In this document: in pieces, positions 22,330-30,991 of the stretch
Layout of the letters: the number at the start of each line of letters is the position of its first letter
Position numbering within the stretch: the stretch's first letter is position 1
NCBI RefSeq assembly: GCF_001941345.1
Contig: NZ_CP009251.1
Coordinates: 1-64,000 of the forward strand
Source: Corynebacterium stationis
Lineage (GTDB): Bacteria > Actinomycetota > Actinomycetes > Mycobacteriales > Mycobacteriaceae
Reading direction: 5' to 3'
DNA length: 64,000 bases
Notes under the pieces: generated by a model
Seen by the model: the letters and a program-made list of their open reading frames with translations, nothing else
Database searches by the model: none
Told to the model about the DNA's origin: nothing
Made by a program: the position numbers and the translations under genes

Positions 22330-22336
22330 CAGGTTC

Positions 22337-22840
22337 ATGAATCGCATGGATGATCGAGCGGGGAAGGGTGCTGAACCGCAAACGCGTTGGCTAAATGATG
22401 AGCAAAAGGATGCTTTCTATACCCTCATGGCGTTGATCATTGAGGTAGATCGCTCGTTGGATCATCAACTGACTCAAAATGCTGGGCTGAGCCACTTTGG
22501 GTACACCGCGCTGGCACGTTTGTCAGAGGCGGAAAACCGCTCGCTGCGAATGAGTGATCTGGCGTCAACCGCGAACGGTTCACTTTCCCGGCTCTCGCAG
22601 GTTATTGCCAAGTTGGAGAAGAAAGGTTGGGTCACCCGCAGCGCAGATCCGGATGATGGGCGCTATACCGTCGCCACGCTTACCGATGCCGGCTACGGCA
22701 AAGTTGTCGCCACCGCCCCTGGCCATGTTGAGCAAGTCCAAAAAGTCCTTTTTGATCCGCTGACAAAGTCCCAAGTGCAACAAATTCATACTATTGGTCA
22801 GCGCATCTTAAAACGTATCAAGGAAGATGATTCCAAGTAA
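22337..22840 (+). CDS. MarR family transcriptional regulator
   Basis: A 167-residue winged-helix regulator. The central part (TALARLSEAENRSLRMSDLA, then TANGSLSRLSQVIAKLEKKGWVTR, then DPDDGRYTVATLTDAG) is the MarR recognition helix and wing with its conserved DxRxxxxxLT-like motif. ATG 22337 is chosen over the upstream in-frame ATG at 22250 because the promoter and palindrome lie between them. It probably represses itself and the divergent dioxygenase in response to an aromatic or oxidant ligand (inference). Confidence 0.88.
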   Translation: MNRMDDRAGKGAEPQTRWLNDEQKDAFYTLMALIIEVDRSLDHQLTQNAGLSHFGYTALARLSEAENRSLRMSDLASTANGSLSRLSQVIAKLEKKGWVTRSADPDDGRYTVATLTDAGYGKVVATAPGHVEQVQKVLFDPLTKSQVQQIHTIGQRILKRIKEDDSK

Positions 22841-22923
22841 TTTCTTCTACCTGCCACCTGCAGGTAAACGCCCGTTTGCGTCACTTGCGTGCGAAGAGTA
22901 ACATACTTGGCTAGCGAAAGCTT

Positions 22924-22996
22924 GGGGCATTAGCTCAATTGGTAGAGCACCTGCTTTGCAAGCAGGAGGTCAGGAGTTCGATTCTCCTATGCTCCA
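22924..22996 (+). tRNA. tRNA-Ala (anticodon TGC), copy 2
   Basis: Base-for-base the same 73-base tRNA as at 13115-13187, without encoded CCA. It stands alone here without tRNA-Ile. Confidence 0.97.
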
Positions 22997-23002
22997 CAAG
23001 TA

Positions 23003-23037
23003 AAAGGCTTGGTAGAGAAAATCTACCAAGCCTTTCG
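23003..23037 (+). terminator. Terminator after tRNA-Ala copy 2
   Basis: The same 14-bp stem as after copy 1 (AAAGGCTTGGTAGA / TCTACCAAGCCTTT) with a slightly different loop (GAAAA). Confidence 0.85.
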
Positions 23038-23049
23038 CATTTCCTGCTG

Positions 23050-23238
23050 CTACGCTCTCGAAGCCCTGTGGTCGAGCCAGCTTTGGGCAATAGCCATGAG
23101 TGCAGTTGCGATAGCGATCATTCCGAAGATCCAGTTGAATACCGGGCTGCCGATGGCTACGACGGAAGCTGCAAATAGCGCTGCAAAGACCAGGGAAATT
23201 ACAATGTAGGTTTTGACGCTGATATCAGGGTTGTACAT
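23050..23238 (-). CDS. Small two-helix membrane protein
   Basis: A 62-residue protein starting MYNPDISVKTY with two hydrophobic helices (about residues 11-30 YIVISLVFAALFAASVVAI and 35-52 NWIFGMIAIATALMAIA). ATG at 23238 is chosen because AAAAGGA lies 6 bases upstream, whereas the longer upstream frame has no such site. No family recognised; function unknown. Confidence 0.6.
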   Translation of the reverse strand: MYNPDISVKTYIVISLVFAALFAASVVAIGSPVFNWIFGMIAIATALMAIAQSWLDHRASRA

Positions 23239-23516
23239 AGACGAATCCTTTTTGAGATTTGAGGTACCCCGGCAGCTGCCAAGGCAGTGATTTTCCTTGG
23301 CCGCGAGCATACGGAAAAAAATATCAGTCTGTCCATGATTAAATGCGCACTTCATCGAGCGATCGTAGTTTCACGTGAAACCTATAAAAGTCTTTAGGCG
23401 TAATCACCTCGGACAAGTGTCAACCCAAGATTTCCCAAAACCCTTGTTAATCAAGGTGCTACCGGCCTAGGTTGGGAAGTGATCATCTACTGCCGTGGCG
23501 TGGCTAAAGAGCCTTT

Positions 23517-23939
23517 ATGGTTAATGGCAATTTTGAACAAGTTTTTGAAACCGGCGGGAAGCTCGAAGAACTTGCCGAGTATTTTATCGGCCAAGCCTAT
23601 AGAGCTCCGCTTGTCGATGGCACCGTCCCCGTCGCCAATATCACCTTCGAACCAGGCTGCCGCAATAATTGGCACATCCATCACGGTGAAAATGGCGCAG
23701 GCGATCAGGTTCTGCTATGTACCGCCGGCTCCGGGTGGTACCAAGCAGAAGGGGAGGAGCCCATCATTTTGGAGCCGGGCAGGGCCATCCGCATCCCGGC
23801 CGGCCTGAAACACTGGCATGGAGCGAAAGCAGATTCCTGGTTTAGTCACCTCGCATTCCTCACTCCAGGCGAAGGAGTGAGCAATGAATGGCTCGACCCA
23901 GTCACTGATGAAGAATATAGCCAGCTACCAAAACCCTAA
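23517..23939 (+). CDS. Cupin domain protein
   Basis: A 140-residue single-domain cupin. The metal-binding motif 1 reads CRNNWHIHHGENGAGDQVLL (two His and a Glu region) and motif 2 PGRAIRIPAGLKHWHGA. Such short cupins often accompany carboxymuconolactone-decarboxylase-like or oxidoreductase genes; none is adjacent. An in-frame stop just upstream fixes the ATG. No good ribosome-binding site is visible. Confidence 0.8.
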   Translation: MVNGNFEQVFETGGKLEELAEYFIGQAYRAPLVDGTVPVANITFEPGCRNNWHIHHGENGAGDQVLLCTAGSGWYQAEGEEPIILEPGRAIRIPAGLKHWHGAKADSWFSHLAFLTPGEGVSNEWLDPVTDEEYSQLPKP

Positions 23940-23956
23940 CCCTAAAGTTGAGTGAA

Positions 23957-24595
23957 ATGTCTGAGAATCAAGATTTGAAGAAAACCCATCGTGCGCTTGG
24001 AAATGCGTCGGTTGCGGATGGTGAAGGAAAGTCGGTTCTGCTGCGCAGGAGCTATGAAGCATCGGTGACCGATGCATGGAAGGCGTGCACTGATAAGGAA
24101 CAACTAGCGCAATGGTTTAGCGAAGTTGAGGGTGAATTCCACCAAGGCGGTAGTTTTCAAGTCAAAGACAATGTGGCCGGAGAGAAACTTCAGTTTGAAG
24201 CGCCAATTACGCTCAAGACGACGTGGGCATTAGGGCCAGGAATGACAACCGAACTGGAATTGCGACTTACCCCGGAGGATGAGCACACAACCATTGAATT
24301 GGAGCATTCCACTCCGGCGACGATTCTTGATGAGATGGTCGCGGCATACGGTCCAGGCGGCACCATTGGTGTGGCGGTGGGATGGGATCTCACCCTCCAA
24401 ATGCTGGGGAAGTACCTCTCTGGCGAGGCGTTTGATCCAGTGGCTTGGGAAAGCACCGATGAAGCCAAGGAATACGCTAAGTGCGCATCCGAGGCTTGGG
24501 GTGAAGTTGTTCAGAAGGCGTGGGGTACGAGCGATGATGACATTGCTGCCGCGGTTGCCTTCGCTAACTCACATTTCGCACCCGAGGAAGAGTAG
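23957..24595 (+). CDS. SRPBCC (AHSA1-like) protein
   Basis: A 212-residue START/SRPBCC-fold protein. The RRSYEASVTDAWKACTDKEQ and LAQWFSEVEGEFHQGGSF stretch is the typical AHSA1 entry, with a beta-rich middle and a C-terminal helix (VAVGWDLTLQMLGKYLSGE). Many members bind hydrophobic ligands; the specific role is unknown. ATG 23957 is preferred to the in-frame TTG 23948. It starts 17 bases after the cupin stop, so they may be co-transcribed. Confidence 0.8.
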   Translation: MSENQDLKKTHRALGNASVADGEGKSVLLRRSYEASVTDAWKACTDKEQLAQWFSEVEGEFHQGGSFQVKDNVAGEKLQFEAPITLKTTWALGPGMTTELELRLTPEDEHTTIELEHSTPATILDEMVAAYGPGGTIGVAVGWDLTLQMLGKYLSGEAFDPVAWESTDEAKEYAKCASEAWGEVVQKAWGTSDDDIAAAVAFANSHFAPEEE

Positions 24596-24597
24596 CT

Positions 24598-25365
24598 TCA
24601 AATTCCTTCGCCAGCCACCCAGCGCCCTAAGGCTTGGGTTTGGTGAACCTGCTTGATGTCGCTGGTGAAGATATCGCGGTCGAGAGCGATGAAGTCGGCA
24701 GACTTCCCAGGTTCGATGGTGCCTGTTACTGCAGCGATGCCCAGAGCTTTGGCGGATTCGCGGGTAAACGCAGCCATGGCTTGGGGCAGGGTGATGGCCT
24801 GATTGATGTTGACCGTGCGATGGCCGTAGTCAGCATCGGATTGGCTGGCAGCGGCCAGTCGGAACCGCCTGCGATGAGAGCGCCGGTGGAGAGAAGGTCT
24901 GTGAAAGGCCAGATATTCGCCATGGTTTCGTCGGCGACGAAATCGGAGATGCCATCGGTAAGCGGGCTAGGAAACCACATGAAGGGGCAGGCGTCAGCCG
25001 CGACGTTAAGCTCCGCGAAGCGTGGGAGATCCTGTTCAGAGATAAAAGACATGTGGGCAATCTGCATTGCGGGACCACCATCTGCGTCTTGGCGGACGAT
25101 TTCGGCGGCATCAAGAGCCTGGCGCACCGACGCATCACCGGTGGCGTGCAGCTTGGCATCAAGACCCAGCTCCGCACAGCGTCGCAGCGCTGCGACGAGA
25201 TCGTCCAAAGTCCAGTAGAGCTCACCGCGGAAGTTTGGATCGTGGCTGGAGTGATTACATTTGTACGGATTTAACAGCGCGGTTGTATGCGTGGTGGGAA
25301 CGCCATCTAAAACGAACGTAACCGAGGCGTCGCCGGCGGGTGGAAAGCCGCAGATTTCCAGGCGT
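24598..25365 (-). pseudogene. Amidohydrolase family 3 (YtcJ-like), truncated and frameshifted
   Basis: The recognisable C-terminal half of an amidohydrolase-3 enzyme: FVLDGVPTTHT, AELGLDAKLHATGDASVR (metal His), MQIAHMSF, and ALIAGGSDWPLPANP (catalytic Asp). After PANP (about 24857) one base is missing; the true frame continues DADYGHRTVNINQAITLPQA, then AKALGIAAVTGTIEPGKSAD, to TGA at 24598. The N-terminal half is absent, replaced by an IS3 remnant at about 25352-25365. The gene is therefore dead. Confidence 0.85.
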
Positions 25366-25835
25366 AGTACGAGGACCGGTTGATCCTCAGGACTTGGCAC
25401 AACCGCTTGACCTGATAGAGGTCTCGGTGGTCATCAACGAATCGGAAGCGGCTCTACCTGGTCGTCTCTCCCGCGAAATATTTCGCGGCCTTGGCAGCAG
25501 GATATCGCGCTCGGTTGAGAGTTTCTGCGTCTCCGAGCGCAGGTGCTGGACTTCTTTGCGCAGGCGCAACAGCTCGTCGGTGGGGTCTTCGGCGGTGCGG
25601 CTGGGCTGGACGCCGCGGGCCTTGCGGGCGGCGTAGACCCAGTTCTTCAGCGTCGCCCGGCTGATCTCGAGGTCCACGGCGATCGAGGAGAACGAGGCGC
25701 CTGTGGTGTCCTCATAGAGTCGGACCGCGTCCGTCTTGAACTCATCGGTGTAGGTGTTCTTCGCCCATGGTGGTTTCTCGCATTCTCCGGCCCATTTTGG
25801 GCCGGGGTCAGCGTGTCCACCAAACAGGGGACGGA
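25352..25835 (-). mobile_element. IS3-family remnant (orfA and start of orfB, frameshifted)
   Basis: On the minus strand: an orfA starting near 25765 (AKNTYTDEFKTDAVRLYED, then SIAVDLEISRATLKNWVYAA) with the leucine-rich coiled coil ELLRLRKEVQHLRSETQKL, then in another frame AAKYFAGETT, then the orfB start FRFVDDHRDLYQVKRLCQV. An extra base near the start codon and another near 25480 break orfA. orfB is cut after about 30 codons at the amidohydrolase junction. Confidence 0.75.
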
Positions 25836-26046
25836 CCCGTAGTCTTGCTGGTGGGACTGTTTGTTTGGTTTTTCTTCACACATTAATCGAAACAGGCAGT
25901 CCCCTTTTTTATGTCCCCGGGACACGCCCCAGAGCGGCGATCGGACTGCGAGCGCTAAACCCCTATGAATAAGCCTCAATCCCCACAGGGCGCTCATGAT
26001 GTTTATCCGGTGGGCAGTCATGCCTCGTGTCTTGGCTTGGTGAGAA
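25836..26046. other. Gap between IS3 remnant and membrane-protein gene
   Basis: About 210 bases with no recognisable gene. It probably includes the outer end of the IS3 element, whose exact inverted repeat I could not fix. Confidence 0.4.
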
Positions 26047-27108
26047 TTAGCAGTTGTTCTCGTTGGCGTCTTGGCGTTGTTTGAATCGTTGTGCCAGGCG
26101 TTTGCCGTGGGTGAGTTCTCGAATGGTGTCTTCGCTATCGAAATTCGATCCGAGAGCACCCGCAACGGTGCCCATCGAGGCGCTGAGCCAGGCGATATCA
26201 ACGTAGTTCCCGAGGGAGGCTTCCGCACCGATTTTCGATGACATGAATCCGGATTCGATGACACATATTCCCCCGATGAAGATCCCGATAAATAGTACCA
26301 GGTAGAGCAAGATGACCGACAGCAGGAGAGTGGCCACGGTGGAGGCGTTATACATGGCGGCTTCGGTCAGGTCGCCTAGTTTTCGTGAATGTTCCCACAA
26401 CCTGTTGGCACCGATCAGCCAGAGCACCATGGTCACAATGACCATCGCGGTAATCAGACCCAGTCGCCAGCTGGGCAAAGCGTCCGCCATTTCCCAAATT
26501 GAGGAGTAGAAGATGCCGAACGCCCCAGTTCCCGCCGCGGCAGCGAGTACTCCCGACAACTTCGATACCGTCGACAGGGGCTCATTGGTACGTACCATGC
26601 CCAGGACCAGTCGGAGTCTGCCCGGTCGCCACCAGGGAGAGGTGATGTAGACGGACCGGCCGGAACGAGACTCCTGCTCGTAGACCACCCCGGAGTCGGA
26701 TGTGCGCTGGTCGGTTCCGGGTGTCTGCTGGTCGGCTAGAGCGTCCAGGGAGTCGAACAGTACATGGCGAAGTCTCTGGGTCACGCCCTGCCATCCCAGT
26801 GCTGGTAGGGAAATGATGACCAGACCTTCCCCGTAGTGCAGCGCGGCGATCTTGGGTTTTCGCCCGGCACGGCGGGGGATTTCGGTGACGATGGCCAGTA
26901 GATCTACGTCATCATCTCGTGCCCATCCTCGAACGGTGTCGAGATCGAGCGTGCCATCTGGGCGCGCTGGGGTTCGACTTTTGTGGTGGGAGAAAAGATA
27001 TCTGCCGACAGTTTTCTCTCCGTCATTGCCATCACCGAGGACACGTGAGACGGTGCGGGACGGTAGGCCAGGGTCGGCAAAAATATCAACGCGCAATGGT
27101 TGGTTCAT
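26047..27108 (-). CDS. Membrane protein of unknown function at the island edge
   Basis: A 353-residue protein with a soluble N-terminal half (about 1-180, containing DDDVDLLAIVTEIPRRAGRKP) and about four hydrophobic segments in the C-terminal half (VSKLSGVLAAAAGTGAFGIF, LGLITAMVIVTMVLWLI, TVATLLLSVILLYLVLFIGI, then a weaker one), ending in a basic tail. I do not recognise a family. A perfect TATAAT ends seven bases before ATG 27108, so a leaderless mRNA from that ATG is likely; ATG 27117 overlaps the -10 and is less likely. Confidence 0.6.
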   Translation of the reverse strand: MNQPLRVDIFADPGLPSRTVSRVLGDGNDGEKTVGRYLFSHHKSRTPARPDGTLDLDTVRGWARDDDVDLLAIVTEIPRRAGRKPKIAALHYGEGLVIISLPALGWQGVTQRLRHVLFDSLDALADQQTPGTDQRTSDSGVVYEQESRSGRSVYITSPWWRPGRLRLVLGMVRTNEPLSTVSKLSGVLAAAAGTGAFGIFYSSIWEMADALPSWRLGLITAMVIVTMVLWLIGANRLWEHSRKLGDLTEAAMYNASTVATLLLSVILLYLVLFIGIFIGGICVIESGFMSSKIGAEASLGNYVDIAWLSASMGTVAGALGSNFDSEDTIRELTHGKRLAQRFKQRQDANENNC

Positions 27109-27159
27109 GAGGGCCATTATAGGGCCATTATTCGGAGGAACCCACCGTTTCACAACCTG

Positions 27160-27490
27160 CCTGGGCCTACGCTGGTGCGCACTCACGGCGGTGCCGAAAT
27201 CGAAGGATTCATCAGTCTCGAGCAAATGAGCGCCGAGCGCTTTATACGGATCAAGTCATCGATTGGTCATGATGCTCCAGAAAATCTATTACTGAAGGCC
27301 GGCCTGCAACTTCAAACTGGAATCATCGGGACGAGGGTAGCGTCGGTTCCTGGCGTGGTGATGAATTCAGAGCTACTCGGCATCATTCCTAGCGCAGTGG
27401 TTGAGAGCCTTGGTAGGTCCGACCGGATACAGATTTTGCCCAATCCGACCAGTGCTGAACCTATGGAAGTGTCGTTGATGTCAAGGGTGA
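27160..27490 (+). pseudogene. C-terminal remnant of a LysR-type regulator
   Basis: In one + frame the text LVRTHGGAEIEGFISLEQM, then LLLKAGLQLQTGIIGTRVAS, then VPGVVMNSELLGIIPSAVVE, then RIQILPNPTSAEPMEVSLM has the order of a LysR substrate-binding domain (loop, xVPxxxxxSDLLxxxPxRLA, LPLPxxxxPxxVSLxW). There is no start, no helix-turn-helix, and the expected W-H ending is lost. Assignment is by pattern only. Confidence 0.45.
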
Positions 27491-27514
27491 AGCAACGCCG
27501 AACGAGGCCACAGA

Positions 27515-27624
27515 GGTGCTTTTGCAAACAGGAATTCCAGATAACTAACTATCTGTTAGTGTGCAGCGCAACGCTGGTACCGGATCCGCCGTTTTCGACG
27601 AGAACGCGAGTTTGCAACAGCACC
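27515..27624. repeat. 110-bp miniature element with IS6-like ends
   Basis: GGTGCTTTTGCAAAC (27515-27529) and GTTTGCAACAGCACC (27610-27624) are inverted repeats matching at 14 of 15 positions. They resemble the tips of the IS6-type element at 51400-52247 (GGTGCTGTTGCAAAG). The interior has no transposase. No target duplication is seen (GCCACAGA versus ATCAGAAT). Confidence 0.5.
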
Positions 27625-27731
27625 ATCAGAATACAGTTGTTCTATGTGAACAAAATTGCAGCGATAATTAACCTCACATAGAAAGGAATCGGTCCGTGAT
27701 CAAATCATTCTTAAGGTGATATGGTTACGGC

Positions 27732-28358
27732 CTATTTTCCCTGAGTGAGGTAGTTATACAGGGTAGTTCTGCCAATGCCGAGCCTGCGGGCAGCTTCTGC
27801 CTTCGGAACACCAGCGCCCACCCACTCTTGCGCCTGGGCAAGCTGCTCATCAGACAGCGCTTTCGCGCGACCTTTATAAACCCCGCGGGCTTTTGCCCGC
27901 GCAATCCCCTCCGCCTGACGCTCACGAATAATCGCCCGCTCAAACTCCGCTACCGAGCCAAGCAACCCGAGCATGAGCTTGGCCATCGGAGTCGAATTCA
28001 ACGAATACGTTTGCCCTTCTTTTAAAAACTTCACCGAAACATCCCGGGCAGTGAGGTCATCGACCAGGCGGTGCAAATCAATCAGCGATCGCGCCAACCG
28101 ATCCATACTCATAACCACAAGCTGGTCACCAGGACGCACATAATTCAACGCACCATCCAACCCAGGACGGTCGGTGGACAAACCGCTAACGGTATCGTCG
28201 AAGATGCGAAAGCACTTCTCTTTTTTCAACGCCGCAGTTTGCCTCTCCAGATTCTGATCTTTAGAGCTAACCCTCACATAGCCGACTTTCTGCCCGGAAA
28301 TAACCTCAGAATGTTCAGGAATATCTAGAGGTAGTGACGGTTCTGTTCCATTATCCAT
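27732..28358 (-). CDS. Serine recombinase (Tn3-type resolvase/invertase)
   Basis: A 208-residue small serine recombinase. Catalytic Ser is in [16 protein letters not shown]; the active-site helix reads VVMSMDRLARSLIDL, the E-helix AEFERAIIRERQAEGIARAK, and the C-terminal helix-turn-helix VPKAEAARRLGIGRTTLYNYL. It is complete, with start ATGGATAATGG. The first 215 bases of the gene plus 68 upstream bases are repeated in inverted orientation at 57396-57678. Confidence 0.9.
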   Translation of the reverse strand: MDNGTEPSLPLDIPEHSEVISGQKVGYVRVSSKDQNLERQTAALKKEKCFRIFDDTVSGLSTDRPGLDGALNYVRPGDQLVVMSMDRLARSLIDLHRLVDDLTARDVSVKFLKEGQTYSLNSTPMAKLMLGLLGSVAEFERAIIRERQAEGIARAKARGVYKGRAKALSDEQLAQAQEWVGAGVPKAEAARRLGIGRTTLYNYLTQGK

Positions 28359-28426
28359 AACCCAACCCTAGTGAACATTAAGTTTGCGAGGGGGTTTGTA
28401 ATTCAAAAACTGTTCTTTTGGGGTGT
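28144..28426. repeat. Left arm of a 283-bp inverted repeat (resolvase start)
   Basis: This segment, read on the minus strand, matches 57396-57678 on the plus strand with only scattered differences: the same upstream motif (CACCCCAAAAGAACAG), the same start and the same first ~70 codons. The two arms are 29 kb apart. Confidence 0.9.
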
Positions 28427-28452
28427 ACCTCAAATCGACAGGTAGGGGTGGC

Positions 28453-28592
28453 AGGTCCTGCTGGCGAAATTCGTTGCCACCCGTCCGCCCATCGCCGAGG
28501 TCCTCGAACGCTGGGAACATGTATTGTTCCCCATCGTTCTGATCGGCCTGGGCATTTTCATCCTCGTCGGCGGCGGTGCTTTCGGTCTCTAG
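28453..28592 (+). pseudogene. 3' fragment of a cadD-like gene
   Basis: The + frame reads LLAKFVATRPPIAEVLERWE, then HVLFPIVLIGLGIFILVGGG, then AFGL and TAG at 28590-28592, nearly identical to the end of the intact CadD encoded at 55528-56124. Only about 46 codons remain. It points away from the resolvase repeat, as the intact cadD does on the other side. Confidence 0.85.
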
Positions 28593-28759
28593 GGGATCGA
28601 TCATGAATTTACGCAGCATGGTCAATTCTTGGTATCGAAGGCCGCGAATCGCCACGCCACCCCTCCCATTGCAGATGGTCATTGCCGGGGGCAAGCGCGC
28701 GGTGTGATGATGGAATCGAAGGGCAGACGGGATTGTCGGCCCCTCGGAAGTAGGCGACG

Positions 28760-29299
28760 ATGATCGACCGTGTTGAGATAACAGAGGGATACTGGCGAGC
28801 CTGTGTCGAACTGGAGGACGTCCTCGCGCGGGCTGGGGATGCCGAGCTGCGCAGCCGTAGCGTGGGGACCCGGTGGACGAATGAGGAACTGCTGTTTCAC
28901 ATGGTCTTCGGCTATATGGTGGTCCGTCGACTGCTACCTCTGGTCAAGTTCTTCGGCCATCTGCCGCCCTCGCTGAGCGAGGTGTTCGCGCGTCTGCTCA
29001 ATGCCAGCACCCGCCCCTTCGGCTGGGTCAACTACTGGGGATCTCGGGCTGCGGCCCGGGTCTACCACCGTCACCGCATGGCCCGGAAACTCCGGTGGCT
29101 CACCGCCGCCCTGGCCACCAGTCTGGAGAAGGAATCCGAGCACTCCCTGGCACGTGAGATGGCGTTTCCGACCCGGTGGGATCCGTTCTTTGCCCCGGCG
29201 ATGACGGTGGCGGACGTCTACGCCTATCCGACTTGGCACTTTGATTTCCACGCCCGGCAACTGAGTCTGCCCTTCGAGCGGGGAAACGCGGAGAAATAG
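28760..29299 (+). CDS. DinB-superfamily protein
   Basis: A 179-residue four-helix protein. The pattern W..CVELEDVLARAG, RWTNEELLFHMVFGYMVVRR (His in helix 2) and YPTWHFDFHARQLSLP (HxxxH region) fits the DinB/YfiT-like fold, whose members bind a metal through three His and act as thiol-dependent S-transferases or are uncharacterised. It has its own start but no strong ribosome-binding site. It is more G+C-rich than the core genes, consistent with island origin. Confidence 0.65.
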   Translation: MIDRVEITEGYWRACVELEDVLARAGDAELRSRSVGTRWTNEELLFHMVFGYMVVRRLLPLVKFFGHLPPSLSEVFARLLNASTRPFGWVNYWGSRAAARVYHRHRMARKLRWLTAALATSLEKESEHSLAREMAFPTRWDPFFAPAMTVADVYAYPTWHFDFHARQLSLPFERGNAEK

Positions 29300-29432
29300 G
29301 AAATCCTCACTCCAAGGACCCTCGCCGCCAGTGGCCGGCCGGGGACTGTGAACAGCCCAGAAATATAGTGATAAGCAGGTCAAAAAGGGCGGACAAGCCG
29401 TCGCCGTGGGGTCCCACTCTGGCAGTGAGTGA
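29300..29432. other. Convergent gap between DinB-like and CDF genes
   Basis: Short non-coding gap; GGCCGGCCGGGG around 29334 could form a weak hairpin. No gene seen. Confidence 0.4.
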
Positions 29433-30341
29433 TCAACAGACCTCTTCGTGATGGACGTGGCCGTCCTGCTCGATCTGGATAGTCGAGTGCTCAATGCCGA
29501 AGTCTTGCAACCGAGTTTGAGCGGCGGCCAGAATCCCTCCGTCGGAGACGTTCATATCGTCGACGACCAGGTGGCAGGTGGCAAGCGGTTTCGTGCCGTC
29601 GGTGCTCCAGATGTGCAGGTCGTGCACGGCCGTGACCCCGGGCAGGCCGACCAGGGCGGCTTCCACCTCGCGGGTATCGACACCCCGGGGGGTGTGGTTC
29701 ATCAGGACCGAGAGGGACTCGGCCAGCAGGCGCAGTGCTCGCGGCAGCACCAGGGCGGCAATGAACAGGGAGGCGATGGTGTCGGCAGCTAACCAACCGG
29801 TGAAGTGGATGATCAGGCCGGCGATGATCACGGCAACCGAACCGACCAGGTCGGAGAGCACATGCAGGTACGCCCCGCGCATATTGAGGCTCTCATGCTG
29901 ACGGCGCATGAGAATCAGGGCGGAGATCAAGTTAGCCAGCAAACCGACCACCGCCACGACGAGCATCATGCCCGTGTCGATCGATTCGTGGCCGCCGATC
30001 CGGCCAACCGCGCGGATGACGATCCAGACCGAGACCGCGGAGACCACCGCGGCATTGACCAGTGCGGCGAGCACCTCGACGCGGCGGTAACCGTAGGTGG
30101 CCCGGGGGGTGGCCGCACGACGGCCGATGAGGAGGGCCACCAGGGCAATGAGCAGCCCCGTGGAATCCGAGAGCATATGCATCGCATCGGACAGCAAAGC
30201 CAACGAACCGGAAACGAGGCCGCCGATCGACTGGGCCAGGAAGATTGTGGCGGTCAGGGCGAAGGTGACCGCCAGGGCGGTGAGGGATCCGCTCGGGGCA
30301 GTACGGTGGCCGGGGTCATGGTCGTGTTGGTGCGCGCTCAT
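29433..30341 (-). CDS. Cation diffusion facilitator (CzcD-like, Zn/Cd/Co efflux)
   Basis: A 302-residue CDF exporter with six membrane helices and a cytoplasmic C-terminal domain. Metal-site motifs are DAMHMLSD in helix 2 and HVLSDLVGS in helix 5 (HxxxD/DxxxD type of zinc-transporting CDFs). The N terminus is His-rich (SAHQHDHDPGH) and the C terminus ends with HVHHEE, both probable metal-binding tails. It exports zinc-like cations in exchange for protons. It stands alone between a DinB gene and the broken SURF1 gene. Confidence 0.9.
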   Translation of the reverse strand: MSAHQHDHDPGHRTAPSGSLTALAVTFALTATIFLAQSIGGLVSGSLALLSDAMHMLSDSTGLLIALVALLIGRRAATPRATYGYRRVEVLAALVNAAVVSAVSVWIVIRAVGRIGGHESIDTGMMLVVAVVGLLANLISALILMRRQHESLNMRGAYLHVLSDLVGSVAVIIAGLIIHFTGWLAADTIASLFIAALVLPRALRLLAESLSVLMNHTPRGVDTREVEAALVGLPGVTAVHDLHIWSTDGTKPLATCHLVVDDMNVSDGGILAAAQTRLQDFGIEHSTIQIEQDGHVHHEEVC

Positions 30342-30463
30342 GCCTGCAGTCTAGCCGGGAAAAACTCTTATTGAAAGCTTATTGAAAATGCTTGATGGAT
30401 TTGGCCCCGTGCCGTCGTGAAAGGGCGCCAGTGGGCCGAAAGGCGCTGGGCAGAAGGCTGCGG

Positions 30464-30991
30464 TTAGAACCGCTCGCGCTGGGGATCGGTGAATTTCCGG
30501 GAGTGGTTCGGCTGGCTGTCGCCGTAACGGTCGTGCAACAGGCGCGCACGGGCACCCGAGGATGCGGAAAGAGTGGCTTGGGCATGGGCGAGACCCTGGG
30601 TGTCATTTTCCGGGTGAGTGGTGCGGAGGGCGCCCACCGTGTCGGAATCTGTCTCTTCGTCCTGAGAGTCCCCGGTCTGCTGCGAGGATGTCGATCCGTC
30701 GGCCAGCTCGGCCTCCTCGCGGCGCACACGGCGACGTTCCTTCATCTCCGCCCAAATAAAGTACCCCAGGCCGAGCGGGGCCATGATGCCGAAGGCAATC
30801 CACTGGAAGGCGTAGGACAAGTGCGAACCGCGGTCGAGCATGGGCACCGGGATAGCGGTGATCTCCCCGGCCTGCCCCTCGGCCAGCTGTACATAGTCCT
30901 CCGCCAGATCCCTGCCGGTCACCTCGGAAATCTGCGCGGTGTTAATGCCGTAGACCTGGCGGTAGCCCTGGTCCTCGATCGGGGGGGTGTT
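30464..30991 (-). pseudogene. SURF1 family protein, C-terminal part (split by IS110 element)
   Basis: Continues the SURF1 gene whose N-terminal half is at 32635-33185. The text NTPPIEDQGYRQVYGINTAQ, then SEVTGRDLAEDYVQL, then the second membrane helix SYAFQWIAFGIMAPLGLGYF and a charged tail ending RKFTDPQRERF is a normal SURF1 C terminus. SURF1 helps insert heme a into cytochrome oxidase. The halves are separated by about 1.64 kb of insertion sequence. Confidence 0.88.

Noticed and set aside
25647..26264. 205-residue minus-strand open frame between IS3 remnant and membrane gene
   Set aside because: It overlaps the orfA remnant and the end of the membrane-protein gene in another frame, with no domain.
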